From positions 1 through 28,160 of IMG/VR virus record IMGVR_UViG_3300006920_000178: a stretch of DNA of 28,160 bases; one strand, 5' to 3'. Below are positions 1 to 7,315 of this stretch, piece after piece. The position numbers were made by a program, and so were the translations under genes. The number at the start of each line of letters is the position of its first letter. The stretch's first letter is position 1. The notes below the pieces were generated by a model. The model saw nothing but the letters and a program-made list of their open reading frames with translations, searched no databases and was not told the origin of the DNA. This stretch comes from a virus.

Positions 1-240
1 AGATACTGAATAAACCCACAATTCCTGCAGCACAAGTTAATTCAGATTGGGATGCGACAACTGGTATCAGCGAGATACTGAATAAACCCACAATTCCTGC
101 AGCACAAGTTAATTCAGATTGGGATGCGACAACTGGTATCAGCGAGATACTGAATAAACCCACAATTCCTGCAGCACAAGTTAATTCAGACTGGGATGCG
201 ACAACTGGTATTAGCGAGATACTAAATAAACCAGGAGCGT
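1..240 (+). repeat. 72-bp tandem repeat array, three full copies and a partial fourth
   Basis: Copies lie at 1-72, 73-144 and 145-216, and the fourth starts at 217 and diverges after about 17 bases. Copies 1 and 2 are identical as far as visible. Copy 3 differs only at synonymous positions (gat to gac, atc to att). The unit is 24 codons, so copy number can change without breaking the fibre frame. The array begins at the window edge, so its full length is not known. Confidence 0.95.
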
Positions 241-758
241 CTTCTACCACGACACCCGGGTTAATCCAACTAGCCACGCAAACAGAAGTGAATGATGGGA
301 CAGACGCAAGCAAATCTGTTACTCCTAGCACTTTAGCAGCTCCTCTAGCATTAAAGGCGCCATTAGACAGCCCAGCATTTACAGATATTCCAACGGCTCC
401 AACTGCGCCATTCGGCACTAACACAGACCAACTAGCTACCATGAAAGCGCTGATTAATAATGGTAGTGGTATTATCGCAAGCGGCAGTAATGCAAATGGT
501 AAGTGGATTAAATATGCAAACGGTAGAATAGTGCAAACTGGAACCGTGGTAATGGTGGATTCATCGGGGGGTGGATTACCAGTGACGCTACCGATTTCAT
601 TTACCACTTCTTTTGATTATGTCAACGGTTCAACAGACGCAAATAATTTAGGTTATAATGCAAATAATATATTCCCAAGCCGAACATTATCAACATTTAA
701 TTTTGCCAACTGGAATGGTGTTACGGTTAATCTTAATTGGACTGCGGAGGGGTATTAG
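1..758 (+). CDS. Tail fibre protein, C-terminal part (5' end outside window)
   Basis: The frame is open from the left edge (first full codon at base 3), so only the last 251 residues are seen. They begin with three 24-residue tandem repeats containing ILNKPTIPAAQVNSDW, a repeat type known from phage fibres and other extended surface proteins, followed by a partial fourth copy. Next comes GLIQLATQTEVNDGTDASKS, the familiar fibre segment that precedes the distal tip. The last roughly 90 residues (GKWIKYANGRIVQTGT and LPISFTTSFDYVNGS) look like the gp53-like C-terminal tip domain of tail fibres. The protein is expected to be trimeric and to contact the host receptor. An internal ATG at 288 is not the start, because the repeats upstream are in the same open frame. 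The chaperone-like gene follows 1 base after the stop. Fibre identity is strong; the receptor is unknown. Confidence 0.9.
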   Translation, partial: ILNKPTIPAAQVNSDWDATTGISEILNKPTIPAAQVNSDWDATTGISEILNKPTIPAAQVNSDWDATTGISEILNKPGASSTTTPGLIQLATQTEVNDGTDASKSVTPSTLAAPLALKAPLDSPAFTDIPTAPTAPFGTNTDQLATMKALINNGSGIIASGSNANGKWIKYANGRIVQTGTVVMVDSSGGGLPVTLPISFTTSFDYVNGSTDANNLGYNANNIFPSRTLSTFNFANWNGVTVNLNWTAEGY

Positions 759-759
759 A

Positions 760-1188
760 ATGAATTATAAATATACAATGGAATTTACAAACGGATTATT
801 TAGCGGTGCTCCATCGATTAGAATGGATGACGATGCTAACGAAATTCCTGCAAATATCATTATTATTGATACAGTTGAAGAGCTCAATACTTATTTAATC
901 GCGTATAACACGGGATTGAAAAATATTGTATTAGTTGATGGTGAGATTCAGATTGTTGATAAATACACACTGGAAGAATTAACAGCCAAACAAGCAGCAG
1001 AAGAATCAGAACAATTAATTGGACAAGCAAAGGCATTACTTACCGCAAGTGACTATAGAGTGCTACCCGATAGGTTTGCTGAGTTTGCTACTGAAGAGCA
1101 GTCTGAATTAGTAGAGTATAGAGCACAGCTCCGCTTAGTGGCGCGAAAGCAATCAAATATTTTGCCTACTCCACCTGTATTTATTTAG
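760..1188 (+). CDS. Tail fibre assembly chaperone-like protein
   Basis: This 142-residue protein is placed directly after the fibre gene. The ATG at 760 is preceded by GGAGG at 746-750; the longer open frame from 658 overlaps the fibre gene and lacks a ribosome site. The C-terminal third (ALLTASDYRVLPDRF, then a run ending in VEYRAQLR) resembles the conserved end of tail fibre assembly proteins, in which a Leu/Ala helix is followed by 'xDxxxLPD' and 'YRxxLR'. Such proteins help fibres fold and trimerise, and usually sit just downstream of the fibre gene as here. The N-terminal half (beta-rich, GLFSGAPSIRMDDDANEIPA) is less conserved. The family call is moderately strong. Confidence 0.7.
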   Translation: MNYKYTMEFTNGLFSGAPSIRMDDDANEIPANIIIIDTVEELNTYLIAYNTGLKNIVLVDGEIQIVDKYTLEELTAKQAAEESEQLIGQAKALLTASDYRVLPDRFAEFATEEQSELVEYRAQLRLVARKQSNILPTPPVFI

Positions 1189-1207
1189 TAAATTTATCCA
1201 GAAGAGT

Positions 1208-1238
1208 TTGGCAACATGGGGTATAATATCCATATAAT
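1208..1238 (+). promoter_or_regulatory. Candidate sigma70-type promoter
   Basis: The gap before the gene at 1261 holds TTGGCA (1208-1213, one mismatch to the -35 consensus) and two TATAAT hexamers at 1222-1227 and 1233-1238. The second is 19 bases from the -35 box, longer than ideal. There is no terminator in the gap. Weak support. Confidence 0.35.
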
Positions 1239-1260
1239 AAATAATTAAAAGGATTACAAC

Positions 1261-1662
1261 ATGATTAGAACTCTTTTTTACGGTATGATTCTAAAATCAG
1301 GGGTTCCAGCCTTAGTGCCAGTTGACACAATGGCGGATCTCAATGATATACCTCTTTCGGCAAATTTTGCGGTTTCCGCAAATGTCCCAGTTCAGTACCC
1401 CTATTCCCTTGGTGTTGAATTATCTGCTGGGTCAACTGGGTCAGGAACGTTAATGTTTTCAATTACATCGTTTTCTAACCCAGCCACCTGGGTTGACGTT
1501 CAACCTGTTGCCATCGCCGCGGGGACCTTTGCAGACGGAACGCGTTCACTGTTTGTTTACAATCTACCAACTGGTGCAGCACAGTGTCGCATATCATGGA
1601 CAACCTCCGCTGCGAGCACTGGTACAGCCAGAGTTTTACTTCGTATAACCCCTCAAGGATAA
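1261..1662 (+). CDS. Small virion-type beta-rich protein, unknown
   Basis: I do not recognise a named family for this 133-residue protein. It has no signal peptide or membrane helix. After residue 40 the sequence alternates Ser/Thr/Gly with hydrophobic residues (VELSAGSTGSGTLMFSITSF, then TATWV-like and RVLLRITPQG strands), typical of a small beta-sandwich such as those found in phage fibre accessory or head-fibre proteins. AAAAGGA lies 9-10 bases before the ATG. It sits between the fibre chaperone and a large spike gene, which suggests a virion role, for example a fibre accessory or anchoring protein. That role is inference from position and composition. Confidence 0.6.
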   Translation: MIRTLFYGMILKSGVPALVPVDTMADLNDIPLSANFAVSANVPVQYPYSLGVELSAGSTGSGTLMFSITSFSNPATWVDVQPVAIAAGTFADGTRSLFVYNLPTGAAQCRISWTTSAASTGTARVLLRITPQG

Positions 1663-1666
1663 ACCA

Positions 1667-1816
1667 ATGGTAATAAATCACAAATCATTGTCCTCTAGTT
1701 TAAATGTCGAACTACTAGCTAAGACAAAAACACCAGAGGAGCAACCAATTAAAAAACAAGCAACTAAACAACCCGTTAAACAAAGTAAAACAAAGGCGGT
1801 TAATAATGTTAATTAA
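1667..1816 (+). CDS. 49-residue Lys/Gln-rich small protein
   Basis: This short open frame fills the gap between the genes ending at 1662 and starting at 1806. The ATG at 1667 has AAGGA at 1655-1659, seven bases upstream. The protein starts MVINHKSLSSSLNVELLAKT and continues with a very basic tail rich in Lys, Gln, Thr and Pro. It has no hydrophobic segment. It overlaps the start of the next gene by 11 bases, so translation could be coupled to that gene. Function is unknown. It could instead be only a leader that brings ribosomes to the spike gene. Support is the ribosome site, the intact frame and the tight packing. Confidence 0.5.
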   Translation: MVINHKSLSSSLNVELLAKTKTPEEQPIKKQATKQPVKQSKTKAVNNVN

Positions 1817-4800
1817 TTATACTGAAACATCAAATCCCGATAGCGGGGCGACTGCACTAGCAGTCACATCTCCTGATTCATCCGTTGCACAGGTTGGGCC
1901 TTCAACTTATAACCCAGTCTTAAAGAAAATTATAGTGGAACTAACGGCGACAGGTGGTGGCGGAGGCATGGTTAACCCAATGACCACGGCTGGAGATATG
2001 ATTGTCGGTGGTGCTGCTGGAGTACCAACAAGATTAACCAAGGGATCAGCCAATCAAGTTGTAACAGTTGACGCCACTACTGGAGTGGTTGAATATGACA
2101 CTGCGGCGTATACTAAGTACAACTACCCGATTAGCTCAAAGAGCACACCTGCGTTTAGTGCTGGAGAATCTTACCTGCTAACTGTTCACACCTTAAACAC
2201 ATCAGTTACTTATGATTTAGTTTTATATTGTAGATATGTAGACGGGACTAGTAAAAATGGCGCTGTAAATGTTAAATTGCAAGTCGTTGGAAATGAAACG
2301 AGTAGTAGTCACTATGCTGTCAATGTACTGTCAATTTCAGCATCTACATTCGGCTTCACATTAACTCAAGCGCAGCTTAACGCACTATTCTCTTTTCAAA
2401 TGTATATTGTACCCGCTGGCACTTCGATTAATGGTGTGTTATTAAGTGCTGGCGGAGCTGTTCTGACAATGTCATTAAATAGCGCTGTTGGATTTGCTAA
2501 CGCTACGCTCTACTCGCTGAGTGGTACAATTAGCGCTGATTCGCTTGCACCGTTTGCATCAAACGCACCACCCTCAAATAATGCGCTTTTAGGTATTACA
2601 AACGGCATACTAACATTGTCAGCTAATGTTGAAGCGGGAGAGTTAACTGCTCCAACACCAGTACCGACGACTTTTGCAACATTCACAAACGCGGCAAATA
2701 TGATCAATGGTAACGTGCCAAAGTGGTTAAATGGATTGCTACAAGATTCAAATATACCTGCATCATACATAACATATTTATACAGCAAATTCAGATATGT
2801 TGATAACGCTGGGAACGGTTTAGATACAAACAACGGTAGTTATAACGCGCCGTATAAAACAATGAAATACTCTGTTGAAAATAACCCCACTGGCACAATT
2901 CATGTGCTAATGGGTCAATCAACTGAGGTTGCGTTCAGCATTCCAGCTAACAAGACTAATATTGATATTATCGCGCAAGGTACACGCAGTGCTCTAAACG
3001 GATTCACCAATAAAGTTACCGTGTTAGGAACTGGCGCTGGATCGGTGCGCTTCCAAGGCATTAATTTCGGAGGGGGTTTAACTCGCGATGCAACATGCAC
3101 GTGTGGTATTTATGTGTATAATGGCTCTGTTGGATCAGCAGGATTCACTCAAACAGGGAATGGATACACTGAACTAAACGGTGCTGATGTGAGTAATGGG
3201 GCTAACACCTTATCTGCAGGGACAATCGTGTTTTATGGCGGTAAAGCTATTGCTCCTGTAATTACTGGTGCTGGTACAACAGTTACCTTCGATAACGTAG
3301 GCGCTGTTCTTGGTAATGGTACAATGGCAGCTGGTGGCACGATGTATATGTTTGATTCTAATTGGGTGGCAGCGGCTACTGGTCACGCTATGACGTCTGC
3401 TGCTGGTACAGTAACAACTATTCAGGGATGTAATTTTATTCGTCCTGCTGGGGCGTTAGCTAGTATTAGTATAACTAATTACGATATTCAAGATGTAGAT
3501 TTCGATAAAGCAAATAGCGTGCTTGGAACACACATTGGCAATTATGATTGGTTTGCACGGTTAGCGTTACTTAATGCTGATACAATTACTACAGCAACTA
3601 AAATGCTTGTTAGAAAAGCTACTGGTGAGATTGCCGAACAATTAATCCCTGGCGGCGCTACGCAGCGATCATCATTATACTTAGCTGGATATGGTGCCGC
3701 GTCACCAGTTCAGAATGGTAATTTGGATTTCAGCGATTCATCATCAGTTAGCTCAGTTGGTACAGGTATTACTTATTCAGGAGTAAATATTAGTCTTGAA
3801 GCTGGTAAAAATTATACCGTTACAACGATGTTAAACTCAATTCAAGCTGGTGTGCCTGACGCGAGTCGCAAAATTATCTCATACTCTGGTGCAACTACAT
3901 CAGGTAATAACTTTGCTTTTGACAACACAAACATGACTGCAACAAATGGGTCGATAACAAACAATGTATATGTAACCTCGGTTGCACTACCAATTGGCAC
4001 AAATGGAGCAGTTGCGCCCACCGTTGCATACGACACTAATGGGTCGATTAATTTATTGATACCGTCTGCTACCATATCACCATACCAATGCGTACTGTAC
4101 AGTGGGTCAACTGCTAATAACTGGTCAATATATGGACAAGCTGCATATAGCGCCAATGCTTTATTAACATTAAATGCAGGGGCGTTAACAGTTGCTGCAG
4201 TGAGTAGAGTTGATACACAAGGCGGCACATTCGGGAGTGGTGAGTTAGAATTTACACATCCTTTTACTGGGGTTAATCCTACGGAGTATGCCGCATGTGC
4301 TGGTTACAGTATATCAGTTGTCAGCGAGTCCTTGAGTTCCACTCGATTTGCTTACAAAAAGGGTGGCAATGCTTTTGTTACTCAAACAACAGCGTTCACT
4401 AATTCTGTTGTTATGAATGGTAGCCTAACTGCTTGTTATAGTCCCACTTTGGATGTGGCTGTTTTTGTGGGAACTTCTGCAGTATCTGCTCAGATTAATT
4501 TAACTACGGGAGCATTTGTTCAAACGACATTTGGCACGCAAGGATGTGTTCAGGTTAGTCGAGGACTGTTAACGGGCGTGGAAACATTTGTAGGTGTTGG
4601 TAGCACAACAAATCCGCTAACTATTAGAAAATCTACAGATGGATCAACTTGGACAGCGCTTGCAGCTAATAACTTAACCGCAATTTTACCAACAACTGGA
4701 ACAACTGGGACTCCAGTATATTCTATCAGCGGGATATGTCAAACACTCGATGGTGAGAATGCGTGGTTGGTTGCAGTGAATGACACCGTAAATAATATTT

Positions 4801-5738
4801 GCCACATTTGTACATCATCAGGATTGTTGATATTTCAAAAAATTAAGTCTTATTATGGATTTAATGTTACCGGGTTGTTATCTTTGCAATTTGGTGGAAC
4901 AACGGGAACTAGTAACGTGGGTGGATCTTCGGCGGTAGTTGGGGCATCATCTAATACAACTGGGGCTGGGAATATTGTTATCTACAATAAAGGTTATTAC
5001 GGCACCGAAAGCAGCTGGTTAACTGTTACTAATCCGACAATAACTAGCACTCAAGCAATCAGGTTAGGTGTATCACCAAGTGGCATGATATATGTTTGGA
5101 ATGCACAAAATGGTACGGCGGTGGCTTATTCTAATAATGGGGGTAGCTCATATACAACAACTACACTTGGGACAGCGTTTACGTATTTAATGCCGTATGC
5201 CGATTTTAAAATTATCTCAGGTAGCACAACAAGCGCAAGCCGTCAGTACAATGCATCTTATCGCTGGAATTATAGTGGTGGAACGTATATACCAAAAGCA
5301 GTATGGTTGAACTCTCAGAAATTACAAGCTGGAGTTAATTCGTCAACGTCTATTGTGTTCACTGATATAATACCCAACTCTTATGTGGTTAATTTCGATG
5401 GGACGATAACCATAACTGGTGCGCCTCTATCCATCGTTGGTAGCAACAATCGTTATTTCAAAGTTGGAGTGTCTTCGCTTAACTCCTATGAGAAAGTATC
5501 TTATTTGAGCGGTAGCGTTTTTGCCGTGAGCAATACGTTCTTGTACCAAATTACAGGAACAAATTGCACAGTGGCGACAACCACGCAAGCACCAGGATTG
5601 CAAGGTAACGTTCAAACTAGTGTACAAGCTCAAGTGACTAATGTTACAGCTAATGCAACCATTCAACTTAATTCAAGTTACAACTCAGGAACTAACACTC
5701 TGGGCGGTGGTAACAGTATTCTAGTGACTGAGATATAA
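1806..5738 (+). CDS. Large tail spike / adhesin with beta-helix-like and Asp-box regions
   Basis: This 1310-residue protein has several recognisable segments. Residues about 50-100 contain GGGGGMVNPMTTAGDMIVGG and GVPTRL, a phrase common in phage fibre N-terminal stalks. Residues about 328-360 contain FRYVDNAGNGLDTNNGSYNA, the opening of pectate-lyase-like right-handed beta-helix domains. Gly/Ala-rich coils run on to about residue 560. Around residue 590 is a short linker (ATKMLVRKATGEIAEQL). The last 500 residues are beta-rich and hold Asp-box-like motifs (STDGSTWTAL near residue 943, NNGGSSYTT near 1108) suggestive of a propeller. There is no obvious glycanase active site. It probably binds, and may cleave, a surface polysaccharide. 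Start site: AAGG at 1793. A terminator follows the stop directly. Confidence 0.75.
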   Translation: MLINYTETSNPDSGATALAVTSPDSSVAQVGPSTYNPVLKKIIVELTATGGGGGMVNPMTTAGDMIVGGAAGVPTRLTKGSANQVVTVDATTGVVEYDTAAYTKYNYPISSKSTPAFSAGESYLLTVHTLNTSVTYDLVLYCRYVDGTSKNGAVNVKLQVVGNETSSSHYAVNVLSISASTFGFTLTQAQLNALFSFQMYIVPAGTSINGVLLSAGGAVLTMSLNSAVGFANATLYSLSGTISADSLAPFASNAPPSNNALLGITNGILTLSANVEAGELTAPTPVPTTFATFTNAANMINGNVPKWLNGLLQDSNIPASYITYLYSKFRYVDNAGNGLDTNNGSYNAPYKTMKYSVENNPTGTIHVLMGQSTEVAFSIPANKTNIDIIAQGTRSALNGFTNKVTVLGTGAGSVRFQGINFGGGLTRDATCTCGIYVYNGSVGSAGFTQTGNGYTELNGADVSNGANTLSAGTIVFYGGKAIAPVITGAGTTVTFDNVGAVLGNGTMAAGGTMYMFDSNWVAAATGHAMTSAAGTVTTIQGCNFIRPAGALASISITNYDIQDVDFDKANSVLGTHIGNYDWFARLALLNADTITTATKMLVRKATGEIAEQLIPGGATQRSSLYLAGYGAASPVQNGNLDFSDSSSVSSVGTGITYSGVNISLEAGKNYTVTTMLNSIQAGVPDASRKIISYSGATTSGNNFAFDNTNMTATNGSITNNVYVTSVALPIGTNGAVAPTVAYDTNGSINLLIPSATISPYQCVLYSGSTANNWSIYGQAAYSANALLTLNAGALTVAAVSRVDTQGGTFGSGELEFTHPFTGVNPTEYAACAGYSISVVSESLSSTRFAYKKGGNAFVTQTTAFTNSVVMNGSLTACYSPTLDVAVFVGTSAVSAQINLTTGAFVQTTFGTQGCVQVSRGLLTGVETFVGVGSTTNPLTIRKSTDGSTWTALAANNLTAILPTTGTTGTPVYSISGICQTLDGENAWLVAVNDTVNNICHICTSSGLLIFQKIKSYYGFNVTGLLSLQFGGTTGTSNVGGSSAVVGASSNTTGAGNIVIYNKGYYGTESSWLTVTNPTITSTQAIRLGVSPSGMIYVWNAQNGTAVAYSNNGGSSYTTTTLGTAFTYLMPYADFKIISGSTTSASRQYNASYRWNYSGGTYIPKAVWLNSQKLQAGVNSSTSIVFTDIIPNSYVVNFDGTITITGAPLSIVGSNNRYFKVGVSSLNSYEKVSYLSGSVFAVSNTFLYQITGTNCTVATTTQAPGLQGNVQTSVQAQVTNVTANATIQLNSSYNSGTNTLGGGNSILVTEI

Positions 5739-5740
5739 GC

Positions 5741-5760
5741 AAAACCCCGAAAGGGGTTTT
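5741..5760 (+). terminator. Intrinsic terminator after the spike gene
   Basis: AAAACCCC-GAAA-GGGGTTTT is a perfect 8-bp stem with a GAAA tetraloop, starting two bases after the spike stop codon. The four T residues of the stem are followed by ATGC rather than a long T run, so termination may be partial. The inverted sequence could also work on the other strand. Confidence 0.8.
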
Positions 5761-5761
5761 A

Positions 5762-5770
5762 TGCTATAAT
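5762..5770 (+). promoter_or_regulatory. Extended -10 promoter for the lysis cassette
   Basis: TGCTATAAT is a perfect extended -10 element (TGnTATAAT), set immediately behind the terminator and 23 bases before the ATG at 5793. No good -35 box is seen at 17 bases, which extended -10 promoters can do without. It would give separate timing to the downstream membrane, lipoprotein and endolysin genes. Confidence 0.55.
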
Positions 5771-5792
5771 ATTTTTATTTAAGGGTTATTTT

Positions 5793-6209
5793 ATGAAACT
5801 CAAACTGTTTGACTTTTGGCGTTCGTTCTTAGACTTATTAATGGGTAAAAGAGATTTTATTTATGAATTGAGTTTTATTACGTGCTCTTTTATCATTATT
5901 GCTGGTCTTGTAGTGCTTTGCATGAGTAGCTCGCTAATGACGTTTATACTTGCAGTATTGGCTATTGTGGTTAGTTTAGTTGGCGTGATTGCATCAATCG
6001 TGCCACATCGTAGGATTATGATGTTTGTTGATTGTGTTAATATATTTGTGTTGTTCTATACCTTGTTTAAATTAAAACAGGGCTATGGACAAGCTCAATT
6101 AGCTTATGCGTTCTATATAAGCATTACTCTTTTATACCTTTGGCGCTTTGTTGTGGAGGGCTTAAAAGATGGCAGCAATTCTTCACGAGTTTCTAAAATG
6201 GTTAAGTGA
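5793..6209 (+). CDS. Four-helix membrane protein, holin-like by context
   Basis: This 138-residue protein has a charged N-terminus and four predicted membrane segments at about residues 25-44, 47-70, 75-94 and 101-122. The tail is basic (SSRVSKMVK). AAGGG lies seven bases before the ATG. It is the first gene after a promoter in a block that ends with the endolysin. The endolysin has no export signal of its own, so a holin is needed nearby, and this protein or the next one is the best candidate. I do not recognise the family, and four helices is unusual for a holin. An alternative is a membrane protein acting in superinfection control. Topology is clear; function is inferred from neighbours. 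Confidence 0.6.
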   Translation: MKLKLFDFWRSFLDLLMGKRDFIYELSFITCSFIIIAGLVVLCMSSSLMTFILAVLAIVVSLVGVIASIVPHRRIMMFVDCVNIFVLFYTLFKLKQGYGQAQLAYAFYISITLLYLWRFVVEGLKDGSNSSRVSKMVK

Positions 6210-6327
6210 CAACAACTTATCTCGCGAGGGGTTGTATATCATTGGATCATGGGGAATTGTTTATTTATTAATGCGCGGCGCAAAGGATTTTGGCAAATGG
6301 CTAGGGCAAAAAAACAAAGAAAATTAA
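6169..6327 (+). CDS. 52-residue single-helix membrane protein, possible holin
   Basis: The gene overlaps the end of the four-helix protein by 41 bases in another frame. GGAGG at 6155-6159 is correctly spaced for the ATG at 6169. The protein has an amphipathic N-terminus (MAAILHEFLKWLSDNNLSRE), one hydrophobic stretch (about residues 21-35, LYIIGSWGIVYLLM) and a basic tail ending KWLGQKNKEN. This size and layout fit small phage holins or holin partners. The overlap with the preceding membrane gene resembles a holin/antiholin pair. No sequence family is recognised, so the role is inference. Confidence 0.6.
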   Translation: MAAILHEFLKWLSDNNLSREGLYIIGSWGIVYLLMRGAKDFGKWLGQKNKEN

Positions 6328-6344
6328 TTTTAAAAAGGTGTAGT

Positions 6345-6536
6345 ATGAAAAAAGCAATTAGTTTATTAGGTTGTTTAGTATTGGTAGCGTGCTCAGGTGT
6401 TCAATCATTCAATATTGACACTAACAAGTCGCACACAGATTACAGCAAAGAATCTGGTACGAATATTAATTACGGAGGTGCAAATGCGTCTGCTAACATT
6501 AGCATTAATAAACACAATAGCTCTAACGCTCAGTAG
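6345..6536 (+). CDS. Small lipoprotein (63 residues)
   Basis: The protein has a classic lipoprotein signal peptide: MKK, a hydrophobic run, and the lipobox LVAC with the acylated Cys at residue 16. The mature part is 48 residues, hydrophilic, Asn/Ser-rich, with no second hydrophobic segment. An in-frame ATG at 6249 is rejected because it lies inside the previous gene and would bury the signal peptide; AAAAAGG precedes the ATG at 6345. The next lipoprotein begins inside this gene. Possible roles are an outer-membrane spanin subunit or a superinfection-exclusion lipoprotein. A unimolecular spanin is unlikely because there is no C-terminal membrane helix. Confidence 0.7.
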   Translation: MKKAISLLGCLVLVACSGVQSFNIDTNKSHTDYSKESGTNINYGGANASANISINKHNSSNAQ

Positions 6537-6627
6537 TTGTGCGGCTGGATATTATAATCATTCTGCTATCTCAGCAAATTATTGCCGAGGTGGTGGCGTA
6601 ACATTAACTTGTGAATTTGGAAACTAA
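6484..6627 (+). CDS. Very small lipoprotein overlapping the previous gene
   Basis: This 47-residue protein starts at 6484, behind CGGAGGTG at 6473-6480. Its first 53 bases lie within the preceding lipoprotein gene in a different frame. The N-terminus is a hydrophobic signal sequence ending in the lipobox LSSC, with the acylated Cys at residue 19. The mature 29 residues have two more Cys (34 and 43) that could form a disulfide. Overlapping lipoprotein genes next to an endolysin recall Rz1-type outer spanins. The usual partner, an inner-membrane Rz with a long coiled coil, is not visible. A small disulfide-bonded lipoprotein such as the T5 receptor-blocking protein is another possibility. Confidence 0.65.
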   Translation: MRLLTLALINTIALTLSSCAAGYYNHSAISANYCRGGGVTLTCEFGN

Positions 6628-6638
6628 AAGGACTAATC

Positions 6639-6866
6639 ATGGCTAAAAAACAAACTAAACCCGAACAAACCACAATCGAGTATCTAATCAAAAAAGATGG
6701 ACTAATCCACGGCATTATTCGTCGTAACGGTGAAATTCACGCGGTACCACGCAATCTAGCTACAGCTAAAATCTGGCACAATGATGATATTGATGAGCTG
6801 ATTACGCGTGGTACTAAGTATGATAGTGAAGATGCGCTAATGGCTGATTTCGAGGTGATTAAATGA
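6639..6866 (+). CDS. Small unknown protein in the lysis cassette
   Basis: This 75-residue soluble protein is not one I recognise. It starts with a charged stretch (MAKKQTKPEQTTIEYLIKKD), then a short beta-type segment with a repeated G-x-I-H pattern (GLIHGIIRRNGEIHAVPRN), and ends in an acidic helix. AAAAGGA is well placed before the ATG at 6639. The stop codon overlaps the endolysin start (ATGA-type junction), so the two are translationally coupled and probably expressed together. No function is assigned. Confidence 0.6.
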   Translation: MAKKQTKPEQTTIEYLIKKDGLIHGIIRRNGEIHAVPRNLATAKIWHNDDIDELITRGTKYDSEDALMADFEVIK

Positions 6867-7312
6867 TGAAAGTTAGCCAAGTTGGCAAAGAAGCCTTGAA
6901 ACTCTCTGAGGGGGTAAGAGATACCTGTTACTACGACTCCAAGGGTTTACCCACAATTGGGGTTGGGCATCTAATTAAACCTACTGAGCGGCACCTCTTA
7001 ACTGGTAGGTTAACTATGGCGCAAGTGGATGAGTTATTAACCAAAGACTTAGCAGTAGTTGAAAATTGGATCAATACTCACTGTAAATGGGATAACCCTA
7101 TTAACCAGAATGAATTTGATGCCTTAGCTAATTTTTTATTCCAATATAATATTGACTCGCCTAAATACACTAACACCCGGACCACAATCATTAGTGGCAA
7201 TCGTGAAAAAATAGTTGCAGCGATGATGCAGTTTATTAACATCACTGCCGGCAAAGGTGACCAAAAACTGTTACCTCGTCGTCTCCGTGAGATAAAAATG
7301 TTTAGAGGTTAA
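6863..7312 (+). CDS. Endolysin, GH24 muramidase (T4-type lysozyme)
   Basis: The 149-residue protein hydrolyses the MurNAc-GlcNAc bond of peptidoglycan. The catalytic signature is present: Glu16 in LSEG, Asp25 in YYDSKG and Thr31 in PTIGVGH, the same spacing (9 and 15) as E11, D20 and T26 of T4 lysozyme. The later part (NQNEFDALANFLFQYN and the C-terminal RRLRE-x-MF) matches the usual C-lobe of this family, and total length is normal. There is no signal peptide or SAR anchor, so the enzyme should accumulate in the cytoplasm until a holin opens the membrane; membrane-protein candidates lie upstream in the same block. Two ATG codons (6863 and 6866) are possible behind GAGGT at 6852-6856. Confidence 0.93.
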   Translation: MMKVSQVGKEALKLSEGVRDTCYYDSKGLPTIGVGHLIKPTERHLLTGRLTMAQVDELLTKDLAVVENWINTHCKWDNPINQNEFDALANFLFQYNIDSPKYTNTRTTIISGNREKIVAAMMQFINITAGKGDQKLLPRRLREIKMFRG

Positions 7313-7315
7313 ACT

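Noticed and set aside
1-240. CRISPR array
   Set aside because: The 72-bp units are contiguous with no unique spacers and encode a known fibre repeat in frame.
2510-4228. Antisense open frames within the spike gene (for example 2510-2833 and 3842-4228 on the minus strand)
   Set aside because: They lie entirely inside a well-supported long gene, have no ribosome site, and their composition is that of complementary frames of a Ser/Thr/Ala-rich protein.
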